Shown here in pieces: positions 58,450 to 64,000 of a stretch of 64,000 nucleotides of DNA. This DNA is from an uncultured Eubacteriales bacterium (lineage in GTDB: Bacteria > Bacillota > Clostridia > Christensenellales > CAG-138). Where the stretch lies: the NCBI GenBank assembly GCA_902801845.1, contig CADCJW010000006.1, positions 62,001 to 126,000 of the forward strand, given 5' to 3'. How positions within the stretch are numbered: the first letter of the stretch is position 1; each line of letters starts with the position of its first letter. Under the pieces are notes generated by a model that saw only the letters and a list, made by a program, of their open reading frames with translations, did not search any database and was not told the origin of the DNA. The translations under genes were made by a program, and so were the position numbers.

Positions 58450-58459
58450 ATACCGGTAT
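58450..58459. promoter_or_regulatory. ATACCGGTAT palindrome downstream of the SGNH promoter
   Basis: A perfect 10-bp palindrome just after the -10 box on the minus strand; a partial copy GTACCGG is at 58464-58470. It may be an operator. Confidence 0.45.
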
Positions 58460-58460
58460 G

Positions 58461-58489
58461 ATTGTACCGGTTCGGGCCCGTTCTGTCAA
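58461..58489 (-). promoter_or_regulatory. Promoter of the SGNH hydrolase gene
   Basis: On the minus strand: TTGACA (58489-58484), 17-bp spacer, TACAAT (58466-58461). Confidence 0.75.
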
Positions 58490-58553
58490 GCGCATCCTGA
58501 CCCGCGCTCCTCCTTGTGCCGATAATTTTGACCCATTTGGAGAGGTCCCCATA

Positions 58554-58583
58554 TTGACAAGGACGGGTATAATTATGTATTAT
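58554..58583 (+). promoter_or_regulatory. Promoter of the sugar ABC importer operon
   Basis: TTGACA (58554-58559), 18-bp spacer, TATTAT (58578-58583), about 97 bases before the ATG. TATAAT at 58568-58573 is too close to this -35 to serve with it. Confidence 0.6.
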
Positions 58584-58679
58584 TTATGAAGGAAGGGCAA
58601 AGCCCCCCCTGTGCGTCTGCCGGTCGTGCTTCAAATGGCCGGCTGGGGCACACATCTAAAATTCATCAGGAGGGAAAAC

Positions 58680-59978
58680 ATGAAGAAAGTATTGTCCATC
58701 GCTCTGGCGCTGCTGTTGGTCCTGGGTCTGACCGCCGTTGCCAAACCCGCCTCTGCCGACGCCACTGAAATCACCCTTTGGACCTACCCCATCGGCAACT
58801 GGGGCAATGAAGAAGTCGTCAAGGCCTTGACCGACGCCTTCACCGCCGAGACCGGCATCGCCGTCAAGGTGGAGTATCTGACCTACGCCGACGGCGACGA
58901 CAAGGTCAACACCGCCCTCACCGCCAAGAAGGGTCCCGATCTGCTCATGGAAGGACCCGAGCGTCTGGTCAGCAACTGGGGCGTCAACGGCTACATGGTC
59001 AACATCGCCGACCTGTTCGACGATCAGGACAAGGCCGAGATCAACGCCGCTGCCCTTGCTGCCTGCTTCGCCGATCCCGACACTGCCTATGAGTATCCCC
59101 TCTGCATGACGGCCCACTGCATGGCTGTCAACCTGAACGCCCTCAAGGAAGCCGGCGCCGACCAGTTCGTCAACGCCGAGACCCACACCTGGACCACCGA
59201 ACAGTTCTTCAACGCCGTGAACGCGCTGGCTGCCCAGTACGGCCTGGTGGGCGGCATCTACTGCAGCGGCCAGGGCGGCGACCAGGGCACCCGTGCTCTC
59301 GTCAACAACCTCTATGGCGGCACCTTCACCAACGCGGAGCACACCGCCTACACCTGGGACGATGCCAAGAACATCCAGGCCCTCAAGGCCCTCTATGATC
59401 TCGAAGGCATCGAGTACGATCCCTCCATCAACGGCGGCGAAGAGATCGCCAACTTCTATAACGGCATCTTCAAGATGGCCTTCTGCTGGAACATCGCCCA
59501 GCAGCTGAACCCCAACTCCGCCGGCACCGGTGCCGGTAAGACCGCCAACGGCGACGACATCCTCTTCATGGCCTTCCCCTCCGAGGATGGCAACGCCAAC
59601 CTCCAGGGCGGCATCTGGGGCTTCGGCATCGTGAACAACGGTGATGATGCCAAGATCGAAGCGGCCAAGAAGTTCATCCAGTACATGGCCGACAGCGAGC
59701 ACACCTATGACGCGGTCCGCGCTTCCAACTTCTTTGCCGCCCGCTCCGCCGTGGCCGGCAATCCGCTGGATGTTTGGTCTGACAACGAGATCATGGCTGA
59801 GTACACCAAGCTCATGCCCTTCCTGGGTGACTACTACCAGGTCACCAAGGGCTGGGCGCCTGCCCGTACCGCCTGGTGGAACATGCTCCAGCAGGTCGGT
59901 GCCAGCGACGGTTCCGAAGATGCCATCGCGGCGGCTGTGGCCACCTACTGTGCTCAGGCCAACGAAGGCGCCAAATAA
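58680..59978 (+). CDS. Extracellular solute-binding protein (family 1, sugar ABC importer)
   Basis: 432 aa from the ATG at 58680 (AGGAGG upstream). The signal peptide (MKKVLSIALALLLVLGLTAV...) ends near ASADA without a lipobox Cys, which is unusual for a Gram-positive binding protein. The mature part starts with EITLWTYPIGNWGNEEVVKALTDAFTAETGI, typical of the carbohydrate-binding family 1. It captures a sugar, possibly a sialic acid, for the downstream permeases. Codon use here is less GC-extreme than in the neighbours, fitting high expression. Two strong hairpins follow before the permease genes. Confidence 0.88.
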   Translation: MKKVLSIALALLLVLGLTAVAKPASADATEITLWTYPIGNWGNEEVVKALTDAFTAETGIAVKVEYLTYADGDDKVNTALTAKKGPDLLMEGPERLVSNWGVNGYMVNIADLFDDQDKAEINAAALAACFADPDTAYEYPLCMTAHCMAVNLNALKEAGADQFVNAETHTWTTEQFFNAVNALAAQYGLVGGIYCSGQGGDQGTRALVNNLYGGTFTNAEHTAYTWDDAKNIQALKALYDLEGIEYDPSINGGEEIANFYNGIFKMAFCWNIAQQLNPNSAGTGAGKTANGDDILFMAFPSEDGNANLQGGIWGFGIVNNGDDAKIEAAKKFIQYMADSEHTYDAVRASNFFAARSAVAGNPLDVWSDNEIMAEYTKLMPFLGDYYQVTKGWAPARTAWWNMLQQVGASDGSEDAIAAAVATYCAQANEGAK

Positions 59979-59992
59979 GGGCTGTCCCCGCT

Positions 59993-60062
59993 CCTCCCTC
60001 TGAGGGAGGAAACCCTGTGAATGGGTTCGCGCCCCATTCCCGCGCGATGCGGGAATGGGGCG
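59993..60062 (+). promoter_or_regulatory. Tandem hairpins between binding-protein and permease genes
   Basis: Hairpin 1: CCTCCCTC/GAGGGAGG (59993-60009). Hairpin 2: perfect 14-bp CGCCCCATTCCCGC/GCGGGAATGGGGCG (60030-60062), followed by TTTTG. They probably stabilise the binding-protein mRNA and reduce read-through into the permeases. Confidence 0.8.
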
Positions 60063-60100
60063 TTTTGTATGAATTGTTTTTGAAAGCGAGGTAGTATACC

Positions 60101-60997
60101 GTGACGCAGACAATGAGCCCCGAGCTGCGGCGCAGAGAGACCATATCCGGCTATCTGTTTCTGCTGCCCAGCTTGATCTTTTTCATCGGGTTCGTCGTGG
60201 TCCCCATGGTCATGTGCGTCGTCACCAGCTTCTTCGACGCCAACATGGACCTTAACACCCCGGACAAGTTTATCTGGTTCAACAACTATATCGAGCTTTG
60301 GCAGGATCCCGTCTTCCTCAAAGCCCTGAAGAACACCTTCATCATCGTGGTGGTCAGCGTACCCTTCACCTGCATCTTCTCCCTTTGGGTGGCCTCCGCC
60401 ATCTATAAGATGCGGGAGGGATTGCTCAGCTTCTTCCGCATCGTGTTCTATCTCCCCGTGGTCACCGGCAGCGTGGCCGTGACGGTGGTGTGGAAGTGGA
60501 TGTACAACAACTACTACGGCATCTTCAACTATCTGCTCAAGAACACGGGCGTGATCAGCAAGAACATAAACTGGCTGGGCAATCCCCAGTACGCCTTGTG
60601 GTGCATCATCCTGATCCTGCTCACCACCTCCGTGGGCCAGCCCATCGTGCTGTACGTGTCCGCCCTCAGCAACGTGGACAACTCCCTGGTGGAGGCGGCC
60701 GAGGTGGACGGCGCCACCAACATGCAGGTGTTCTGGCGGATCAAGTGGCCCCAGATCATGCCCACCACCCTGTATATCCTGATCATCACCACCATCAACT
60801 CCTTCCAGTGCTTCGCCCTCATCCAGCTGCTCACCAGCGGCGGGCCTAACTACGCCACGGAGACGGTGATGTACTACATCTATTACACCGCGTTCAAGCT
60901 ATACCGTTTCGGCTACGGCAACGCCATGGGCGTGATCCTGGCCATCTTCATCGGCATCTTGAGCGCCGTCCAGTTCCGCCTTGCGCGGGAGAAATAA
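60101..60997 (+). CDS. Sugar ABC transporter permease (MalF/UgpA class)
   Basis: 298 aa from a GTG at 60101, with CGAGGT 8 nt upstream; an ATG at 60113 is the alternative. It has six membrane helices. The EAA loop that contacts the ATPase is SLVEAAEVDGATNMQVFWRIKWPQIMP (about 200-226). It forms the translocation channel with the next gene product, which starts 12 nt later. Confidence 0.92.
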   Translation: MTQTMSPELRRRETISGYLFLLPSLIFFIGFVVVPMVMCVVTSFFDANMDLNTPDKFIWFNNYIELWQDPVFLKALKNTFIIVVVSVPFTCIFSLWVASAIYKMREGLLSFFRIVFYLPVVTGSVAVTVVWKWMYNNYYGIFNYLLKNTGVISKNINWLGNPQYALWCIILILLTTSVGQPIVLYVSALSNVDNSLVEAAEVDGATNMQVFWRIKWPQIMPTTLYILIITTINSFQCFALIQLLTSGGPNYATETVMYYIYYTAFKLYRFGYGNAMGVILAIFIGILSAVQFRLAREK

Positions 60998-61009
60998 GGG
61001 GGTGAGGAT

Positions 61010-61885
61010 ATGAGCAAAGATAACGGAAGCAGCGTCGTTTACAAGATCTTCTCCTTTGTGGTGCTGATCGTCCTGGCGTTCCTCTTCATCTTCCCCCTGT
61101 ACTGGATCATCACCGGCATGTTCAAGCCCCCAGCCGCCATCAACTCGCCCACCCCCCAGTGGTGGCCCCATGAGTTCACCATGCGGAACATCACGGAGCT
61201 GTTCTCCCGCCGTACGGCGCCTCTGTTCGGCGAGATCGCCCTCAGGGTCCCCGGCGCCATCCGCTGGATGGTGAACACGGTGTTCATGGCGGTCATGGCC
61301 ATGATCCTCACCTGCATCACCGCCGCCATGGCCGGATACGCCCTGGCGAAAAAGCGGTTTATCGGCCGGACCCTCCTCTTCAGCCTGATCGTGGCCGCCA
61401 TGGCCTTGCCCAAACAGGTCATTCTGGTGCCTCTGGTCCGGGAAATCAGCGCCCTGGGGCTGTATGACAACATCTGGGCGGTGATCCTGCCCACCGTGGG
61501 CTGGCCCTTCGGCGTGTTCCTCATGAAGCAGTTCTCCGAGGGCATCCCCGGAGAGATGATCGAGGCGGCCCGCATCGACGGCGCCAGCGAGCTGGGGACC
61601 TTCACCAACGTGGTGGTGCCCATGATCAAGCCGGGCATCGGCGCCTTGGCCATCTTCACCTTCATCAACTCCTGGAACGACTACTTCCTGCAGTTGATCA
61701 TGCTGACCAGCAACAGCAATCTGACCATCTCCCTGGGCATCGCCACCATGCAGGCGGAGAACTCCACGGATTTCGGTCTCATCATGGCGGGCGCTGCATT
61801 GGCCGCTGTGCCCATCATCATCGTGTTCCTGCTGTTCCAGAAGTACTTCACCAAGGGCATCACCATGGGCGCGGTGAAGGGATAA
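61010..61885 (+). CDS. Sugar ABC transporter permease (MalG/UgpE class)
   Basis: 291 aa. The N-terminus (about 11-36) is the first of six helices, and the EAA loop reads EMIEAARIDGASELGTFTNVVVPMIKPG (about 183-210). FPLYWIITGMFKPP and NSWNDYFLQLIML are typical of this class. The ribosome site AAGGGGGTG precedes the ATG. The YhcH gene starts 4 nt after the stop. Confidence 0.92.
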   Translation: MSKDNGSSVVYKIFSFVVLIVLAFLFIFPLYWIITGMFKPPAAINSPTPQWWPHEFTMRNITELFSRRTAPLFGEIALRVPGAIRWMVNTVFMAVMAMILTCITAAMAGYALAKKRFIGRTLLFSLIVAAMALPKQVILVPLVREISALGLYDNIWAVILPTVGWPFGVFLMKQFSEGIPGEMIEAARIDGASELGTFTNVVVPMIKPGIGALAIFTFINSWNDYFLQLIMLTSNSNLTISLGIATMQAENSTDFGLIMAGAALAAVPIIIVFLLFQKYFTKGITMGAVKG

Positions 61886-61889
61886 GCCT

Positions 61890-62339
61890 ATGATCCTGGG
61901 AAAGCTATCCGAGGCCAAGGCCTATCGCGGCATCCATCCCCGGCTCGATCAGGTCATCGACCGGCTGAACGACGGGTTTTTGTCCACCGTGGGGCCGGAG
62001 ACCATGGCGCTGGAGGGGGACGCCCTGTACGTCACCCGCTTCACCTATGAGACCTTGCCCCTCAGCGAAACCTTCTTCGAGGTCCACAAGCGGTATCTGG
62101 ACGTGCACCTGATGGTCCAGGGGGAGGAGCGGGTGGACCTCGCCTCTCCCGAGGGCCTGATCCTGTTCGAGCAGCGGGGCGACTTCTATGCCTATCGGGG
62201 GGAAGCCGAGCAAAGCCTCGTTTTGCGGCCCGGCTCCTTCCTGGTGGTGTTCCCGGAGGATGCCCATCGGATCAAGATCCAGGTGAACGGACCGGAGACG
62301 GTTTCCAAAGTGGTGTTCAAAGTGCTGGTGTACGAATGA
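61890..62339 (+). CDS. YhcH/YjgK/YiaL family protein (NanQ-like)
   Basis: 149 aa. VHKRYLDVHLMVQGEERVDLA and GSFLVVFPEDAHRIKIQVNGPETVSKVVFKV (read in parts) form the conserved cupin-like core with the metal-binding His and Glu residues of DUF386. In Escherichia coli NanQ aids sialic acid use as an anomerase. Its location between an ABC importer and a NanA-like lyase supports a similar role here. Confidence 0.9.
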   Translation: MILGKLSEAKAYRGIHPRLDQVIDRLNDGFLSTVGPETMALEGDALYVTRFTYETLPLSETFFEVHKRYLDVHLMVQGEERVDLASPEGLILFEQRGDFYAYRGEAEQSLVLRPGSFLVVFPEDAHRIKIQVNGPETVSKVVFKVLVYE

Positions 62340-62355
62340 TAAAGGAGACATGCGA

Positions 62356-63285
62356 ATGAAGGATATGCAGAAGTACCAAGGCGTATTCCCTGCGTTTTAC
62401 GCCTGCTATGACAAGGACGGCGAGATCGATTCCGCGGCGGTCCGCAAGCTCACGGCGTTCCTTATCCAAAAGGGCGTCAAGGGCGTGTACGTGGGCGGCT
62501 CCTCCGGGGAGTGCATCTATCAGAGCGTCCCGGAGCGGAAGCTGGTGCTGGAGAACGTGATGGAAGCGGCCCAAGGCCGGCTCACGATCATCGCCCACGT
62601 GGCCTGCAACAACACCCGGGACAGCCAGGAACTGGCCCGTCACGCGGAAAGTCTGGGCGTGGACGCCATCGCGTCCATCCCGCCCATCTATTTCCGCCTC
62701 CCGGAGCACGCCATCGCCAAGTATTGGAACGATATCAGCGCCGCCGCGCCCCACACGGATTTCATCATCTACAACATCCCCCAGCTGGCCGGCGTGGCCT
62801 TGACCATCCCGCTGCTCAAGGAGATGCTGAAGAACCCCAACGTGATCGGCGTCAAGAACTCCTCCATGCCCGTCCAGGACATCCAGATGTTCAAGGATGA
62901 GGGCACTCGGAACGGCCGCCCCTTCGTGGTGTTCAACGGGCCCGATGAGCAGATCATCTCCGGCCTCATGATGGGGGCGGACGGCGGCATCGGCGGCACC
63001 TACGGCGCCATGCCGGAGCTGATCGTGAAGCTGTTCGAGCTGTTCTACGCCGGCAAACGGGAGGAAGCCAAGACGCTCCAGTACGACGTGGACAACATCA
63101 TCTACGCCCTCTGCGGCGGCAAGTGCAACATGTACGCCTCCATCAAGGAGGTGCTGCGGCGCCGGGAGGGCCTGGATCTGGGCGGCGTCCGTCCGCCCCT
63201 CGCCCCTTATACGGCGGCTGACGACGGGGCCATCGCCCACGCCGTTTCCCTGATCGATCTTGCTATGAAGCGCTGGATCGGCTGA
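62356..63285 (+). CDS. N-acetylneuraminate lyase / dihydrodipicolinate synthase family
   Basis: 309 aa from the ATG at 62356, 8 nt after AGGAG; an ATG at 62350 is too close. It forms a TIM barrel with Schiff-base lysine Lys167 (NVIGVKNSS), Tyr139 (FIIYNIPQL) and the carboxylate loop VGGSSGE at 46-52. The GGSSGE form is typical of N-acetylneuraminate lyases, whereas DapA usually has GTTGE. The expected reaction is cleavage of sialic acid to ManNAc and pyruvate. It is the last gene of the importer operon. Confidence 0.85.
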   Translation: MKDMQKYQGVFPAFYACYDKDGEIDSAAVRKLTAFLIQKGVKGVYVGGSSGECIYQSVPERKLVLENVMEAAQGRLTIIAHVACNNTRDSQELARHAESLGVDAIASIPPIYFRLPEHAIAKYWNDISAAAPHTDFIIYNIPQLAGVALTIPLLKEMLKNPNVIGVKNSSMPVQDIQMFKDEGTRNGRPFVVFNGPDEQIISGLMMGADGGIGGTYGAMPELIVKLFELFYAGKREEAKTLQYDVDNIIYALCGGKCNMYASIKEVLRRREGLDLGGVRPPLAPYTAADDGAIAHAVSLIDLAMKRWIG

Positions 63286-63457
63286 ACCACTCTAACTATA
63301 CGGCTGGGGCGGCCTACTCCACAACAATAGACGTCCCGCCTGAAAAAAAGGAGGAATTGGCCCGGCTCGGGCTGCGGCAGCGTGGAGACCTGTCGTAATG
63401 CGGCCGAAAACCGCGAGGGCGCCTCTTGCGGAGGCAGGGCGCTTGGAGCAAAATCAT
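63286..63457 (+). promoter_or_regulatory. Leader region before the importer ATPase gene
   Basis: 172 bases without an assigned gene. It holds AAAGGAGG near 63350 next to a TTG-initiated 13-codon frame (63357-63398), and GCCTC/GAGGC near 63420-63435 that can form a hairpin. I see no good promoter; a leader peptide or attenuator is possible. Confidence 0.3.
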
Positions 63458-64000
63458 ATGGCAACCGTACAACTCAAGAACATCAAGAAGGTCTATCCCT
63501 ACATCAGCGGGGAGCAGAAGAAGTCCAAGAAGAAGGACGATCAGCCCCAAAAGAAGATCAACCTGCAGATCACCGACGAGGGCGTGGTGGCGGTCCAGCA
63601 GTTCAGTTTGGATATCGCCGACAAGGAGTTTATCGTGCTCGTCGGCCCCTCGGGCTGCGGCAAGTCCACGACGCTGCGCATGGTGGCCGGTCTCGAGGAG
63701 ATCACCGACGGCGAGCTGCTCATCGACGGCAAGCTGGTGAACGACATCCCGCCCAAGGACCGGGATATCGCCATGGTCTTCCAGAACTACGCCCTGTACC
63801 CCCATATGACCGTATACGAGAACATGGCTTTCTCCTTGAAGCTCCGCCATGTGCCCAAGGCCGAAATCGACAAGAAGGTCCGGGAGGCTGCGGAGATCCT
63901 GGATATCACCCAGTACATGAACCGCAAGCCCAAGGCCCTGTCCGGCGGCCAGCGGCAGCGTGTGGCCATCGGCCGCGCCATCGTCCGGGCCCCGAAGGTC
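63458..64000 (+). CDS. Sugar ABC transporter ATP-binding protein (MsmK/UgpC type), N-terminal part
   Basis: 181 codons are present; the gene runs off the window. The start ATG at 63458 has GGAG 9 nt upstream. Walker A is [13 protein letters not shown] (about 66-78), the Q-loop [17 protein letters not shown], and the signature [15 protein letters not shown]; the Walker B region lies beyond the window. Between the first strand ([10 protein letters not shown]) and AVQQFSLDI there is a Lys-rich insert of about 30 residues ([18 protein letters not shown]) absent from typical MsmK proteins. It probably energises the importer encoded upstream. Confidence 0.93.
   Translation, partial: MATVQLKNIKKVYPYISGEQKKSKKKDDQPQKKINLQITDEGVVAVQQFSLDIADKEFIVLVGPSGCGKSTTLRMVAGLEEITDGELLIDGKLVNDIPPKDRDIAMVFQNYALYPHMTVYENMAFSLKLRHVPKAEIDKKVREAAEILDITQYMNRKPKALSGGQRQRVAIGRAIVRAPKV

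Noticed and set aside
63350-63398. Short leader peptide before the importer ATPase gene
   Set aside because: The TTG start is only about two bases from the ribosome-like site and the 13-codon frame has no telling composition, so it is not listed as a gene.

Overview
The window looks like a chromosome segment of a high-GC, spore-forming member of the Clostridia (Bacillota), most likely an uncultured gut lineage. The evidence is the block spoIVFA-spoIVFB / radical SAM pair / RNase G / rplU-prp-rpmA, the SpoIIP homologue, the Prp-cleavable N-terminal extension on L27, Gram-positive sigma-A promoters, strong AGGAGG ribosome sites, and many surface proteins with Thr/Pro-rich linkers. The genus cannot be named from the sequence alone. 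I see no tRNA or rRNA gene, CRISPR array, prophage or complete insertion sequence.

Layout. 1-5 kb: 3' end of a cobalamin C20-methyltransferase gene, a GNAT acetyltransferase, a YfcC-type transporter with an unrecognised partner gene, and an acyl-CoA synthetase. 5-8.3 kb: DUF2975 / small HTH / DUF4173 membrane operon and a Crp/Fnr regulator. 8.3-8.8 kb: a compact DUF559 gene inside perfect 13-bp terminal inverted repeats. 8.9-13.4 kb: acyltransferase, TSCPD protein, an L,D-transpeptidase lipoprotein, a SLOG protein, and an amidase-fold protein that appears to lack its catalytic residues. 13.4-17.6 kb: a minus-strand BtuCD/FecCD-type ABC importer operon that also encodes a SAM methyltransferase and a THEP1-like NTPase, with a palindrome in its leader. 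17.7-20.9 kb: nucleoside phosphorylase, DUF3267 protein, histidine ammonia-lyase. 21-29 kb: the sporulation / RNase G / ribosomal protein block. 29-32 kb: a large secreted Cys-rich repeat protein and a palindrome cluster. 32-46 kb: M32 carboxypeptidase, SpoIIP lipoprotein, an overlapping Lgt-like / MFS / GH2 operon, LysR regulator, cyclophilin lipoprotein, PIG-L deacetylase, metallophosphoesterase, UMF1-type transporter and M29 aminopeptidase. 46-52.3 kb: an envelope module with two YARHG proteins, a zinc-ribbon membrane protein, an ECF sigma factor and a membrane beta-propeller protein that is probably its anti-sigma partner. 52.4-64 kb: uridine kinase, then an amino-sugar/sialic-acid region (NagA, ROK kinase, AGE-type epimerase, YesL, SGNH hydrolase, sugar ABC importer, YhcH/NanQ, NanA-like lyase) and the start of an MsmK/UgpC-type ATPase cut by the window end.

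How the parts work together. The last 11 kb can be read as import of an acylated amino sugar, lyase cleavage to ManNAc, epimerisation to GlcNAc, phosphorylation and deacetylation to glucosamine-6-P, with divergent promoters around a shared palindrome. The 46-52 kb module looks like an envelope-sensing unit. A striking non-coding feature is a structured repeat of about 130-136 bp found three times, each time filling the gap between two convergent genes.
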